A stretch of DNA of 64,000 nucleotides from Myroides sp. 1354 (GTDB lineage: Bacteria; Bacteroidota; Bacteroidia; Flavobacteriales; Flavobacteriaceae): NCBI RefSeq assembly GCF_030324495.1, contig NZ_JACAGN010000005.1:173144-237143 (forward strand), read 5' to 3'. Position 1 is the first letter of the stretch. Each line of letters starts with the position of its first letter. Of the stretch, positions 28,095-37,359 are shown in pieces. The notes under the pieces were generated by a model. It ran no database searches, was not told where the DNA came from, and saw nothing but the letters and a program-made list of their open reading frames with translations. The position numbers were made by a program, and so were the translations under genes.

Positions 28095-29621
28095 ATGCAA
28101 CACAATGTACTTATTTTAGATTTTGGTTCGCAATACACACAGTTAATTGCGAGAAGGGTTCGAGAATTAAATATATTCTGCGAAATCCTTCCTTATAACG
28201 GTTTACCCGAGGATTTATCAGCGTATAATGCGGTAATTTTGTCAGGAAGTCCTTATTCTGTTCGTTCACAGGAAGCTTTACATCCAGACCTTGCTCAGAT
28301 TAAAGGTAAAATGCCTTTATTAGCAGTGTGTTATGGAGCACAGTATCTAGCTCATTTCTTTGGTGGTGAAGTAGCTCCATCAGATACACGTGAATACGGA
28401 AGAGCGAATCTTGCTTTTATTGCAGAGGATCCTTTCTTAAAAGATATTCCACAAAACAGTCAAGTATGGATGAGCCATAGTGACACAATCAAAGTTTTAC
28501 CTACCAATGCAGTTTTATTGGCGAGTACGGCTGATGTTACGAATGCAGCGTATAAAATCGAAGGAGAGCAAACGTATGCCATTCAGTTTCACCCAGAAGT
28601 ATACCATTCAACAGATGGTGCTCAATTATTGAAAAACTTCTTAGTTGATATCGCAGGTGTAAAACAAGATTTCACTCCAGCTTCTTTTGTAGATGAAACA
28701 ATTGCTGACTTACGTGCGAAAGTAGGAGAGGAGAAAGTTGTTTTAGCGCTTTCTGGAGGAGTTGATTCTACAGTTGCTGCTGTATTGTTGAGCAAGGCAA
28801 TTGGAGATAACTTACACTGTATCTTTGTAAATAACGGATTATTGCGCAAAAACGAATTTGCTAACGTATTAAAGCAATATGAAGGAATGGGATTAAACGT
28901 GAAAGGAGTGGATGCTTCTCAACGTTTTATGGATGCTTTAGCTGGTCAAGAGGATCCTGAGACAAAACGCAAAACAATTGGACGCGTTTTCATCGAGGTA
29001 TTTGATGACGAATCAAAATTAATTAAAGATGCTACATTCTTAGGTCAAGGAACAATTTACCCAGACGTAATTGAATCCATCTCGGTAAAAGGACCTTCAG
29101 CTACGATTAAATCGCACCACAATGTTGGAGGATTACCAGACTTCATGAAATTGAAAATAGTAGAACCTTTGCGTATGCTATTCAAAGATGAAGTACGTCG
29201 AGTAGGAGCTTCATTGGGTATTGATCCTGAATTATTAGGACGTCACCCTTTCCCAGGTCCTGGTTTAGCTATTCGTATTTTAGGAGATATCACACCAGAA
29301 AAAGTAAGTTTATTACAAGAAGTGGATGCTATCTTTATCAATGGATTAAAAGAACACGGATTATACAATTCAGTTTGGCAAGCAGGAGCAATCTTGTTAC
29401 CTGTAAATTCAGTTGGTGTAATGGGTGATGAGAGAACATACGAAAAAGTAGTAGCTTTACGCGCAGTAGCATCAACAGATGGTATGACCGCAGATTGGGT
29501 ACACTTACCGTATGAGTTCTTAATGGAGATTTCAAATAAAATCATCAATAAAGTTAAAGGGGTAAATCGAGTGGTATATGATATCAGCTCAAAACCACCT
29601 GCAACAATTGAATGGGAATAA
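28095..29621 (+). CDS. guaA: GMP synthase (glutamine-hydrolysing)
   Basis: Converts XMP to GMP, the last step of guanine nucleotide synthesis. Starting at ATG 28095 ([14 protein letters not shown]) the enzyme has 508 residues. The amidotransferase domain (1-185) carries Cys79 in [11 protein letters not shown], with His165 and Glu167 in QFHPEVYHS. The ATP-pyrophosphatase domain has the P-loop SGGVDST (219-225), and the C-terminal dimerisation domain ends with the invariant [13 protein letters not shown]. The seven extra codons upstream to 28074 overlap the promoter motif and are not needed. A hairpin follows the stop codon. Confidence 0.97.
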   Translation: MQHNVLILDFGSQYTQLIARRVRELNIFCEILPYNGLPEDLSAYNAVILSGSPYSVRSQEALHPDLAQIKGKMPLLAVCYGAQYLAHFFGGEVAPSDTREYGRANLAFIAEDPFLKDIPQNSQVWMSHSDTIKVLPTNAVLLASTADVTNAAYKIEGEQTYAIQFHPEVYHSTDGAQLLKNFLVDIAGVKQDFTPASFVDETIADLRAKVGEEKVVLALSGGVDSTVAAVLLSKAIGDNLHCIFVNNGLLRKNEFANVLKQYEGMGLNVKGVDASQRFMDALAGQEDPETKRKTIGRVFIEVFDDESKLIKDATFLGQGTIYPDVIESISVKGPSATIKSHHNVGGLPDFMKLKIVEPLRMLFKDEVRRVGASLGIDPELLGRHPFPGPGLAIRILGDITPEKVSLLQEVDAIFINGLKEHGLYNSVWQAGAILLPVNSVGVMGDERTYEKVVALRAVASTDGMTADWVHLPYEFLMEISNKIINKVKGVNRVVYDISSKPPATIEWE

Positions 29622-29634
29622 AATTAGAAAAATA

Positions 29635-29668
29635 AATAAGTCGCTGTATATTTGTATAGCGACTTATT
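29635..29668 (+). terminator. Hairpin after guaA enclosing a -7-like box
   Basis: AATAAGTCGCT and AGCGACTTATT form a long stem around TATATTTG (29647-29654). It may terminate guaA, while the TATATTTG in the apical part could serve as the -7 box of the LysM gene starting at 29690. Confidence 0.55.
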
Positions 29669-29689
29669 CGCTTTTATAAAAAGACCAAG

Positions 29690-31726
29690 ATGAAAAAGAG
29701 AATTGTTATAGCTATTGCAGCATTTATTTTTACCAGTGGATTCGCGTTCGCTCAGGAGCAAAATTATACAACGTATCGCGTGAATAAAGGTGATACAATT
29801 AGTAAAATAGCACGTGAACATAAAATTTCTGTCAGTGAAATTTTGCGTTTGAATCCAGAGGCTAAAACAGGGATTAAAGAAGGAGATGTTATTCAAGTTC
29901 CCGCAGGTAAAGTGCAAACCCAATCTGCTGTAACGAGTAAATCTGCTATAACTCAAGCCGCACAGTCAACCGATACAAAACGCAAAACACATTTAGTACA
30001 GCCCAAAGAAACAGTCTTTGGAATCAGTCGTCAGTACAACGTTAGCGTACAAGATTTGTATCAATGGAATCCTGAATTGGAGCGCAATGGATTAAAAGCG
30101 AATACTTATCTTTTTATCTCACCTTCTTCTACTGCGGTTGCAACGGATCCATCAGCACAAGTCAATGTAATGTTACCTGCTACAAAAGCAGTTACTGCTG
30201 GAGATAAAGCTAAAATAGAGTATAAGGAAATTGAGATTGAACCCAAACAGACCTTATATAGCTTAGCCGTAGAATACCAAACCAGCGTGCAAAAGATTAT
30301 GGAGTTAAATCCAGAACTGAACGAAGGATTGAAAAGTGGACAAAAAATAAAGGTGCCTACTTCAGGAAAAACAACCGTTTCAACAACGACTTCAACTGAA
30401 GCAAAACCAACAGCTACGGTGAGTGCACCTAGCACACCCAAAGAAACCGAACAATATCGTACGATTACCATAGAACCTAAGCAGACTCTATTTAGTCTGG
30501 CGAAGGAAAATAATATTTCCATTGAAGATTTAATTGAGCTTAACCCTGAGTTGAGAAAAGGATTGCAGGTAGGGATGGAAGTAAAAATTCCAAAAACAGG
30601 AGAGTCCAAAGGGAGTAGTATTACTGCGCAATCCAAATGGAATCTCGAATCTTCCGGTAGTTTTGTCGATTTGACTCAAAGTTTAGATCGTTATACTTCC
30701 AAAGAATTGGTGTTGTTGTTGCCTTTTAATACTTCGCGTATTGGGGATAATGCCAATGAGCGTATGAAGACGGATGGTTTCTTGAATATGACGATGGATT
30801 TCTATTTAGGAGCCAAATTAGCTATTGATAAAGCAGTGGGAATGGGATTGCCCCTTACAGTTAAAGTTTTTGACTCTAATGAGACGAAAAGCAGCTCTGA
30901 TGTAAAGCGAATCTTAGAAAGTGAAAACTTAACTAAGGCAGAAGTGGTTATTGGTCCTTTTTTCCAAAGCAACGTAGATGATGCAGTCAAAGCATTGCCT
31001 AATACCGATATTGTCTTAGTATCTCCTTTATCTAATGAAAAAGCGAATCCTTCTTCTCAATTGGTTCAAACCATGCCTTATGGTGATGTACTTAAACAGA
31101 GCTTGTTGGAGTATTTTATTAAAAAAGACAGTAAGATTACCGTTGTAGTGGATGAGAAAAAAGCGTCAACTAAGCGCTTTATGCAACGCCATTATCCTAC
31201 TATTAAGGTGATAGAAACCAAAGAATTAAAGGATATTGACAAAACGCTAGTAGCTGGAAAAAATAATGCTTTTATTCTAGATTCCAATAGTATTGAGTCA
31301 GCACTGTTATTGACAGATAAATTAAAAGGAAAAACCAATAGTTTTGATATACAAGTAGCCTCTTTTGATAAAAGCGAAGTCTTTGATTACGGAGAAATAA
31401 AGATTGAAACATTGGTTGCTTTACACTATACCTTTCCTTCTGTAACAAGAGATAGTGAATCGAGTTTGGATACAACCTTTGCGCGAGAGTATAAAGCACA
31501 AAATAACGCACTACCAAATCGATTTGCAATTCGCGGATATGATGTAACCTTAGATGTTATTTTGCGTATGTTCCAAAAAGAAGGATTTACAGGAGCCTTA
31601 GGATTGAAATCGACTGAAATTGAGAATAAATTTGTGTATAGTAAAAATCCAGAGGGAACTGTGCGAAATAAAGGGGTATATATCCTACAATATAATGATG
31701 ATTTAACCGTAAAAGTAGTAGAATAA
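29690..31726 (+). CDS. Exported protein with four LysM domains and a periplasmic-binding-type domain
   Basis: Secreted 678-residue protein with a signal peptide (1-21, cleavage near AFAQE). Four LysM modules for peptidoglycan binding follow at about 25-67, 103-146, 180-225 and 257-300, each with the G/QT-x-x-x-I/L-A core and the NPEL motif. They are joined by Thr/Ser/Pro linkers. The C-terminal half (about 330-678) resembles a type 1 periplasmic-binding/receptor-ligand fold: LVLLLPFNTSRIG, FYLGAKLAIDKAVGMG, VVIGPFFQSN and VLVSPLSNE. In E. coli a similar fold (LpoA) activates a peptidoglycan synthase; a like role is an inference. The start codon of the next gene overlaps the stop (TAATG). Confidence 0.85.
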   Translation: MKKRIVIAIAAFIFTSGFAFAQEQNYTTYRVNKGDTISKIAREHKISVSEILRLNPEAKTGIKEGDVIQVPAGKVQTQSAVTSKSAITQAAQSTDTKRKTHLVQPKETVFGISRQYNVSVQDLYQWNPELERNGLKANTYLFISPSSTAVATDPSAQVNVMLPATKAVTAGDKAKIEYKEIEIEPKQTLYSLAVEYQTSVQKIMELNPELNEGLKSGQKIKVPTSGKTTVSTTTSTEAKPTATVSAPSTPKETEQYRTITIEPKQTLFSLAKENNISIEDLIELNPELRKGLQVGMEVKIPKTGESKGSSITAQSKWNLESSGSFVDLTQSLDRYTSKELVLLLPFNTSRIGDNANERMKTDGFLNMTMDFYLGAKLAIDKAVGMGLPLTVKVFDSNETKSSSDVKRILESENLTKAEVVIGPFFQSNVDDAVKALPNTDIVLVSPLSNEKANPSSQLVQTMPYGDVLKQSLLEYFIKKDSKITVVVDEKKASTKRFMQRHYPTIKVIETKELKDIDKTLVAGKNNAFILDSNSIESALLLTDKLKGKTNSFDIQVASFDKSEVFDYGEIKIETLVALHYTFPSVTRDSESSLDTTFAREYKAQNNALPNRFAIRGYDVTLDVILRMFQKEGFTGALGLKSTEIENKFVYSKNPEGTVRNKGVYILQYNDDLTVKVVE

Positions 31727-32133
31727 TGTTGTCAAAAATAACGTATTTAGGAGATTTAAGAACAGAATCAGTTCACATACAATCAGGAGAACATATTATT
31801 ACGGATGCCCCTGTAGATAACCACGGAAAAGGACAAGCTTTTTCTCCTACAGATATGGTGACCAATGCCGCAGGATCTTGTGCCATGACGATCATGGGAA
31901 TTAAGGCCAATGAATTAGGCGTAGATCTAGTGGGATCTACCATTGAGGTATACAAAGAAATGCAGGCCGATCCAAGGAGAATTAAGAAGATTACCTTGCA
32001 TATAACGATGTTGAGCACAGCCAATGACAAAGAACGCACAATTCTTGAACGCGTGGCCATGCATTGTCCCGTTTTGTTGAGTTTGCATCCAGAAATAGAA
32101 AAAGAAGTAACTTTTAATTGGATTCAAAAATAA
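31726..32133 (+). CDS. OsmC-family protein
   Basis: A 135-residue OsmC/YhfA-type protein. The family cysteines are present: the first in NAAGSCAMTIMGIK (about Cys52) and the second in VAMHCPVLLSLHPE (about Cys114). These form the peroxidatic pair in OsmC/Ohr enzymes, although the YhfA subgroup has no proven peroxidase role. It is coupled to the LysM gene by a TAATG overlap and to the next gene by another TAATG, making a three-gene unit. Confidence 0.9.
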   Translation: MLSKITYLGDLRTESVHIQSGEHIITDAPVDNHGKGQAFSPTDMVTNAAGSCAMTIMGIKANELGVDLVGSTIEVYKEMQADPRRIKKITLHITMLSTANDKERTILERVAMHCPVLLSLHPEIEKEVTFNWIQK

Positions 32134-32354
32134 TGCTAGACAATCAAAAAGAACTGATTGAGTTGGCTAAGGCCAAAATGCCCTTCGGGAAATACGAAGG
32201 CAAATACCTGATTGATTTGCCAGAGTACTATGTCGTATGGTATCACAATAAAGGCTTTCCAAAAGGAAAATTAGGACAACAACTAGCTTTAGTATACGAA
32301 TTGAAATTAAATGGACTAGAGCCGTTAATTCGAAATATTCGAAATAATTTTTAG
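32133..32354 (+). CDS. DUF3820-family small protein
   Basis: A 73-residue protein matching DUF3820: MPFGKYEGKYLIDLPEYYV and FPKGKLGQQLALVYELK are the family signature. The family is related to putative quorum-sensing-regulated or exonuclease-associated proteins, but no activity is known. Start ATG 32133 overlaps the OsmC stop; an upstream in-frame ATG at 32118 lies inside osmC and is less likely. A strong terminator follows. Confidence 0.85.
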   Translation: MLDNQKELIELAKAKMPFGKYEGKYLIDLPEYYVVWYHNKGFPKGKLGQQLALVYELKLNGLEPLIRNIRNNF

Positions 32355-32388
32355 AAAAAAAACCGACGTAATCGTCGGTTTTTTTTTG
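32355..32388 (+). terminator. Rho-independent terminator
   Basis: AAAACCGACG, loop TAAT, CGTCGGTTTT then more T: ends the LysM-OsmC-DUF3820 unit. Confidence 0.9.
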
Positions 32389-32671
32389 ATTTTTATCTCG
32401 GCTATCTACCCTGCAAATGCCCGTGAATAGGGTGAAAACTGTTAATTCTTTCTTTAAATAAAAAATTATATCAAATAAAAAAAGGAGAAGGTATTTTGCT
32501 TAATTTTTTTGAATTGATAGTTTAAGCCTCTTTTTTTACTAATTGAATAGTAAAAACCTTTATTTTTTGTGTAGTAGATAACGGAAAAGTTCGCTTTTTC
32601 CTCATGCTTTAGGAGAGGAAACTAAATACTTGATAAATAGTCGTAAATTTGTATGATAAAACAGCGTAGTT
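32389..32671. other. Intergenic region upstream of NDH-2
   Basis: About 280 AT-rich bases with no gene. A TAnnTTTG match (TAAATTTG, 32644-32651) lies about 20 bases before the start codon, without a well-spaced TTG; it is the best promoter candidate for the dehydrogenase. Confidence 0.45.
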
Positions 32672-33976
32672 ATGATGAATATTCCTACATCTAATCGCTC
32701 CAGAGTAGTAATTATCGGAGGAGGATTCGGTGGATTAGCATTAGCTAAGAAATTGAAAAATAAAAATTTTCAAGTTGTATTATTAGATAAGCATAATTAT
32801 CATACGTTCCAACCTTTACTGTACCAAGTCGCAACAGGCGGTTTGGAGTCGGGATCTATTGCATTTCCGATTCGTAAAGTGGTTCAAAATTATGAGGGAA
32901 TTTACTTTCGCGTAGCTCAAGTTCAACGTATTGATACCGCAAACAAGAAAGTTGTATCGGATATTGGTACCATCTTTTTTGACTATTTAGTTATTGCAAC
33001 GGGGTCAAAAACTAATTTCTTTGGCAATACAGCTATTCAACAAAATAGTATGGCGATGAAAACGATTCCGCAATCGTTAAATATTCGAAGCCTGGTATTG
33101 GAAAATTTTGAAGAAGCCCTATTGACTAATGATGAAAAGGAAAAAAGAGCATTAATGAATTTTGTTATTGTAGGAGCAGGACCAACAGGAGTAGAGCTCG
33201 CTGGTGCTTTAGCAGAAATGAAAAAACATGTATTGCCTAAAGACTATCCTGATTTGGATATTAGACAAATGGAAATCAATGTAATTCAAGGAGGTGCTAA
33301 GGTTTTGGATGCAATGTCTGATAAAGCATCTCGTAAAGCCCAAGAGTTTTTAGAGAAATTAGGGGTGAATGTATGGGTGAATGAAATTGTAACTGATTTC
33401 GATGGAAAGACGGTACAGACAAAATCAGGAAGAGAATTTAAAGCAGAAACGGTTATTTGGACAGCAGGTGTAATGGGAGCTGTGATTGATGGATTTGAAG
33501 CTTCTGTGATTCAAAGAGGAAATCGATTAAAAGTAAACGAATACAATCAAGTAGAAGGGTTTGATTCTATTTTTGCTATTGGAGACGTAGCGGCTATGGT
33601 AACGGAAAATTTGCCCATGGGACACCCGATGATGGCGCAACCCGCGATTCAACAAGGACAATTGTTAGCGAATAACTTAATTCAATTGAGAGACGGAAAG
33701 CCGTTGAAAAAGTTTGTATACAACGACAAAGGATCTATGGCAACTATTGGTAGAAATAAAGCGGTCGTTGATTTGCCTAAGTTTCAATTTAGTGGATTCT
33801 TCGCTTGGTTCGTCTGGATGTTTGTGCATTTAATGTCGTTAATTGGATTTAGAAATAAATTCTTGGTATTTTGGAACTGGATGTACAACTACTTGATGTT
33901 TGATCGTCAAGCGCGTTTAATTGTTCGACCATACAAGAAAAAAAACGAAGAAAGTTTTACAAATAATAATGAATAA
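32672..33976 (+). CDS. ndh: Type II NADH:quinone dehydrogenase (NDH-2)
   Basis: Single-subunit, non-proton-pumping NADH dehydrogenase feeding electrons to quinone at the inner membrane. FAD-binding VIIGGGFGGLALAKKLK lies near residues 12-29, the FQPLLYQVATGGLE segment follows, the NADH-binding FVIVGAGPTGVELAGALAE is at about 167-185, and the second FAD motif FDSIFAIGDVAAM near 300. The C-terminal part carries two amphipathic or membrane helices (FAWFVWMFVHLMSLIGF) for membrane attachment. With 434 residues it has the usual length. Start could be ATG 32672 or the next codon ATG 32675. Confidence 0.93.
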   Translation: MMNIPTSNRSRVVIIGGGFGGLALAKKLKNKNFQVVLLDKHNYHTFQPLLYQVATGGLESGSIAFPIRKVVQNYEGIYFRVAQVQRIDTANKKVVSDIGTIFFDYLVIATGSKTNFFGNTAIQQNSMAMKTIPQSLNIRSLVLENFEEALLTNDEKEKRALMNFVIVGAGPTGVELAGALAEMKKHVLPKDYPDLDIRQMEINVIQGGAKVLDAMSDKASRKAQEFLEKLGVNVWVNEIVTDFDGKTVQTKSGREFKAETVIWTAGVMGAVIDGFEASVIQRGNRLKVNEYNQVEGFDSIFAIGDVAAMVTENLPMGHPMMAQPAIQQGQLLANNLIQLRDGKPLKKFVYNDKGSMATIGRNKAVVDLPKFQFSGFFAWFVWMFVHLMSLIGFRNKFLVFWNWMYNYLMFDRQARLIVRPYKKKNEESFTNNNE

Positions 33977-33977
33977 A

Positions 33978-35072
33978 CTAAAAAGAGCCTGTAAACACAG
34001 GCTCTTTTTTATTGTAGTGAATCAGTAAATCAATAAACTTATTGTAGGAGCGAATGCCCTCTTTTTGATTGTTAATTTTGAGGAAATTACTGTAGATAAA
34101 CTTGAAAATAGAATCTGTTATCGTTTTATAGGATTGCCAGAATAAAGTATTTTCAATTAAGTTGGTGTGTACTCCTGGGTGAATCTCCTCAAGTAAAGCT
34201 TTAAATTTAACTTCTGTTTCTTCGGATTCTAAGGCTTTTAGAAAATAGCGCAAGGCAAAGATATTGGCGGAATATTGATAGCGGATATCCTTTTGTTTTT
34301 TAGCGGCAAGAAAACCGATAAAGTTGGCTTCATTTTCTTTAGCATAGCCGACTTGATGTGCTATTTCATGAGAGGAAGTGACGATAAGTGTAGAGGTGGG
34401 AATTTTGGTGTTGACTTGGGCTTCCAAGGTAAAGGGATTCACATAACCTGAAAAACCCATATAAGTGAGGGGTAAGCTATACAAAGAACCTTTGGCTTTT
34501 TGATTTCGATAAGTGAACCATTGCGTAGATTCGCTTAATTGTTCCATTCCAAATTGCGCATCTTGTCGAATTTGATTTTTGTCAGAAGGCAAGACAACGG
34601 CTTGTAGAGAATCACCTGTAATTTCGAGTTGTAATGCATTGGTTTGTTGAATCATGACATGAGTTAAATCTAAAAGCTCCTGTTTGGAATAGCCCTGTTG
34701 TAAATCCAACTGAGTAGCTAAGGGAATTCTGTAGTTATTCAATCCCCAAAAGAGGTTAAATGCAGTATAGAAAATAAGACAGCTCTTGATGATTAAACGG
34801 GTATAGGTACGTGTTTTTTGTTTCAGTGTAGGATTCGTTTTCCATACAAGACGGATTTTCCACAAGAGAAATAACCCAATTAAAAAGTAAAGTACATCGC
34901 CAATTGAAAAGGGAAATAGGTTGGTACACACGGTAATTAGACGCAAGTAAAACGCATAAAATCCATGCGTATAAAAGCGCTCAATCCATTCGGGATTTGA
35001 GGTTAGTATAGTTTTAAGTATCAGAAACAGAGCGAATCCGATGAGATAGTATCTGATTTTTATTGGGCGCAT
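33978..35072 (-). CDS. DUF3810-family membrane metallopeptidase-like protein
   Basis: A 364-residue protein of the DUF3810 family, found mainly in Bacteroidota and Firmicutes. Three hydrophobic segments lie at about 8-24, 57-73 and 92-110, followed by a large soluble domain. This domain carries a zincin-like motif SSHEIAHQVGY (His-Glu-x-x-His near residue 232) and a downstream NEANFIGFLAA in which Glu may be the third metal ligand. A membrane-bound zinc peptidase is thus likely but unproven for the family. Divergent from the ferredoxin gene. Confidence 0.85.
   Translation of the reverse strand: MRPIKIRYYLIGFALFLILKTILTSNPEWIERFYTHGFYAFYLRLITVCTNLFPFSIGDVLYFLIGLFLLWKIRLVWKTNPTLKQKTRTYTRLIIKSCLIFYTAFNLFWGLNNYRIPLATQLDLQQGYSKQELLDLTHVMIQQTNALQLEITGDSLQAVVLPSDKNQIRQDAQFGMEQLSESTQWFTYRNQKAKGSLYSLPLTYMGFSGYVNPFTLEAQVNTKIPTSTLIVTSSHEIAHQVGYAKENEANFIGFLAAKKQKDIRYQYSANIFALRYFLKALESEETEVKFKALLEEIHPGVHTNLIENTLFWQSYKTITDSIFKFIYSNFLKINNQKEGIRSYNKFIDLLIHYNKKEPVFTGSF
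33980..34012. terminator. Bidirectional terminator
   Basis: AAAAAGAGCCTGT, loop AAAC, ACAGGCTCTTTTTT lies between the convergent ndh and DUF3810 genes and overlaps the last codons of the latter. Confidence 0.9.
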
Positions 35073-35111
35073 TTTAACTAAAAATTTATTTAGAATAGAT
35101 AAATATAACCA

Positions 35112-35119
35112 TATATTTG
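35112..35119 (+). promoter_or_regulatory. Candidate -7 box of the ferredoxin gene
   Basis: TATATTTG, 18 bases before ATG 35138. No TTG at the expected upstream distance. Confidence 0.4.
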
Positions 35120-35137
35120 CAGCAAACTTTGATCCAA

Positions 35138-35416
35138 ATGAGTAAAGTTAAGAAAGGTGAGCGAACAATCTTCGTTTGCGATGGAAAAAAATGTTGCCGA
35201 TACAATGAAGAAGCCAAAGCATGCTTTGAAGATTTGCTTGAAGAAAGTGGTCTTGGAGCGGATTATGCGTTGTGTAAAATGAAATGTCAAGGCATGTGTA
35301 AAAAGGCTCCCGTAGTCTACCTTTCAGAACACGATACCTATAAAAAGGAAGTAACGAAGAAAAAAGCAAAGAAAATTTTTGAGAAATACGTTACAGCTGC
35401 TGTTTTATCTTCTTAA
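35138..35416 (+). CDS. Thioredoxin-like [2Fe-2S] ferredoxin
   Basis: Small (92-residue) protein of the thioredoxin-like 2Fe-2S ferredoxin family. The cluster cysteines fit the pattern: VCDGKKCC near residues 13-20 and CKMKCQGMCKKAPVV near 46-60. I prefer ATG 35138 (MSKVKKGERT); the frame extends seven codons upstream into the promoter motif. Its last 158 coding bases, with the stop codon and some following bases, recur 8462 bases downstream (43721-43893) with one mismatch. The gene's 3' end therefore marks the left edge of the accessory segment. Confidence 0.88.
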   Translation: MSKVKKGERTIFVCDGKKCCRYNEEAKACFEDLLEESGLGADYALCKMKCQGMCKKAPVVYLSEHDTYKKEVTKKKAKKIFEKYVTAAVLSS

Positions 35417-35431
35417 ATTTAGTCTTTAGTT
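35259..35431 (+). repeat. 173-bp direct repeat, left copy
   Basis: The segment covering the second half of the ferredoxin gene and 15 bases past its stop codon is repeated at 43721-43893. Only one base differs (G to A in the codon before TTACAGC). The two copies enclose 8.3 kb of accessory DNA. Confidence 0.95.
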
Positions 35432-35440
35432 AAAGACAAT

Positions 35441-36262
35441 ATGAACATAAAACTTTTTGAACCGCCTGCTGCTTTACATTGGATTGTGAAAGGGTATTGG
35501 TATTCCGATGCAACAAGTGGGAAGCATGCTTCTTATCGAATCTATGCAGATGGCTATCCTGGGTTGATCTTCCAACACCAACAAGGACAATCCGGTTTAT
35601 TTAGGGGAGACACTCCTTTGCCCTTGTGTTTTGTTTATGGTCAAAAGACTAAAGGATTTTGTTTGAATCAATGTGCAGACGGAACACTGTTCTTTGGCAT
35701 TCAATTTCAACCCTATGCTTTGAAGCACATTTTTGGGATTGATACTGCTCAATTGACAGACCTTTGTATCGATGCTCGGGAATTGTTTGAAGGCATTCAA
35801 CTTGAACCATTGTTGCACTTGACTAATGAGCAGCAGTTGCTCGATTATTTTACGACTTATCTGAGTCAGTTTATCCATCAAAACGTAACTCAACCATCTT
35901 ATATTGTGCTAATTGCGAAATCTTTTGAGCAGTATATTGGTTGTTCAAGTTTACAGTTAGCAAAAGAATATCGTGTTTCTTCTCGTACTTTTCAACGTGA
36001 TTTTAAAGCGCATATCGGATTGAGCTTTGAAGCTTACAAACAATTGATTAAATTTCAAATGGCTGTTGGTCATTTGCAACAATTGAAGGAGGAAAAACTC
36101 GTCCATGTGGCTTACGACTTGAATTATGCTGATCAGGCTCATTTCGGACGTGTATTTAAAAGTTATACAGGTTATACTCCTAAGGAGTTTGTACAAAAGA
36201 TTGCGGGTTGTAAGGCAGGAGAGCTTTTACATACCCAGCGTTTGCGCATTATAGCGGATTAG
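35441..36262 (+). CDS. AraC-family transcriptional regulator
   Basis: A 273-residue regulator. The N-terminal half matches the ligand-sensing region of DUF6597-type AraC proteins (VKGYWYSD, ADGYPGLIFQ, FFGIQFQPYALKHIFGI). Two helix-turn-helix units follow (SSLQLAKEYRVSSRTFQRDFKAHIGLSFEAY and LVHVAYDLNYADQAHFGRVFKSYTGYTPKEF), the second carrying the classical AraC signature. The next gene, a metal-dependent hydrolase 75 bases downstream on the same strand, is the likely target. It is the first gene inside the segment bounded by the 173-bp repeat. Confidence 0.9.
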   Translation: MNIKLFEPPAALHWIVKGYWYSDATSGKHASYRIYADGYPGLIFQHQQGQSGLFRGDTPLPLCFVYGQKTKGFCLNQCADGTLFFGIQFQPYALKHIFGIDTAQLTDLCIDARELFEGIQLEPLLHLTNEQQLLDYFTTYLSQFIHQNVTQPSYIVLIAKSFEQYIGCSSLQLAKEYRVSSRTFQRDFKAHIGLSFEAYKQLIKFQMAVGHLQQLKEEKLVHVAYDLNYADQAHFGRVFKSYTGYTPKEFVQKIAGCKAGELLHTQRLRIIAD

Positions 36263-36337
36263 TTTTGTCGTTTTTGTTCTATTTTTTGTGAAGGAGATAT
36301 CCGTAGTTTGTTTTCTTCATTTAAAATTTGAATACTG

Positions 36338-37102
36338 ATGAAAATTCACCACCTGAATTGTGTAGCCATTCAATCTCCTACAGGCGATAATGCCATTGGA
36401 CATTGTGTATTAATTGAAACTGCTGCAGAATTAATTCTGCTTGATGCTGGAATCAGCAGTATTGATTTAGCTCAACCTTCTCTTCATTTTAGCAAAGCGC
36501 TCATACAACAAATTGGACTTAATTTGACTGAAATCCGATCGGCAAAAGAACAAATTCTCGCTTTGGGATTGGATCCCAATTGCGTAACAACTGTAGTGCT
36601 GACACATCTTGATTTTGACCACAGCAGCGGATTGCTCGATTTTCCACAAGCAACAGTTCACATAGGTGTAGAGGAATTAGCTAGTTTTGTTCAAGGAAAT
36701 CCGCGGTACTTGTCTTTTGTTTTGGAACATCAACCCAAAATAGAAGTGTATGCTGCTTCTCCTGAGCATTGGTTGGGATTTGAAGCGAGGTATCTCTCGA
36801 TTCATTCGGATTTAAAAATGGCTCTAATTCCCCTATTTGGTCATACGATAGGTCATTGTGGTATTACTTTTGAAGTTGATAAACAAGTGTATTTCTATAT
36901 TGGGGATGCATATTATTTACGAGCAGAATTAACGGATCCCCACCATCCTGTACATGAGTTAACTGCCACTAGGGCTGTGAATAATACGCAACGCATTGAA
37001 ACGTTAAACCGATTAATGACTTTTGTCAAAGACCATCCAGAAGTTTGTGTATTTGGATATCATGATGCTGCGGAGTTTGATGATGAACTGGGGGCGTTTT
37101 AA
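36338..37102 (+). CDS. Metallo-beta-lactamase-fold hydrolase
   Basis: A 254-residue MBL-fold enzyme. The metal motif reads TVVLTHLDFDHSSG, so the canonical HxHxDH is HxDxDH; other ligands appear in LFGHTIGHCGI (His), YFYIGDAYYLRAE (Asp) and FGYHDAAEF (His). It resembles the AHL-lactonase/glyoxalase II-like branch, but no substrate can be assigned. The variant second position may change metal occupancy. It probably forms an operon with the upstream AraC gene. Confidence 0.85.
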   Translation: MKIHHLNCVAIQSPTGDNAIGHCVLIETAAELILLDAGISSIDLAQPSLHFSKALIQQIGLNLTEIRSAKEQILALGLDPNCVTTVVLTHLDFDHSSGLLDFPQATVHIGVEELASFVQGNPRYLSFVLEHQPKIEVYAASPEHWLGFEARYLSIHSDLKMALIPLFGHTIGHCGITFEVDKQVYFYIGDAYYLRAELTDPHHPVHELTATRAVNNTQRIETLNRLMTFVKDHPEVCVFGYHDAAEFDDELGAF

Positions 37103-37359
37103 TCCGTTAATTTCCATCCAAAGCGATTACCTATATCTTTTTGATTATTCAAGTATTTCTCAAGTGTATCATACAGAATGTAAAGGAGTGGATTGCCTAC
37201 ACAGTATGTAAATTATAGCATAATGTATACAATTTCTTTCGTTTGTTGTTGTCTGCAATAAAATTAATCTAGTGACTTTAGATAAGGGGTGATTTAGGCG
37301 AAGTAATTTGACAAGAAGAAGGAAATCTGAGTTTTTCACCAAGTTTTGACGTGTTTTGA

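Noticed and set aside
28094..28844. Purine riboswitch ahead of guaA
   Set aside because: The promoter lies immediately before the start codon, leaving no leader that could hold a riboswitch.
30106..30636. Long minus-strand frame of 176 codons
   Set aside because: Antisense to the LysM region of the plus-strand gene; low-complexity shadow caused by repeated LysM codons.
37103..37359. Upstream continuation of the SpvB/Rhs fragment
   Set aside because: In the same frame two stops (37309-37311 and 37357-37359) occur and the short stretch between them has no family likeness; no clear frameshifted coding sequence was found.
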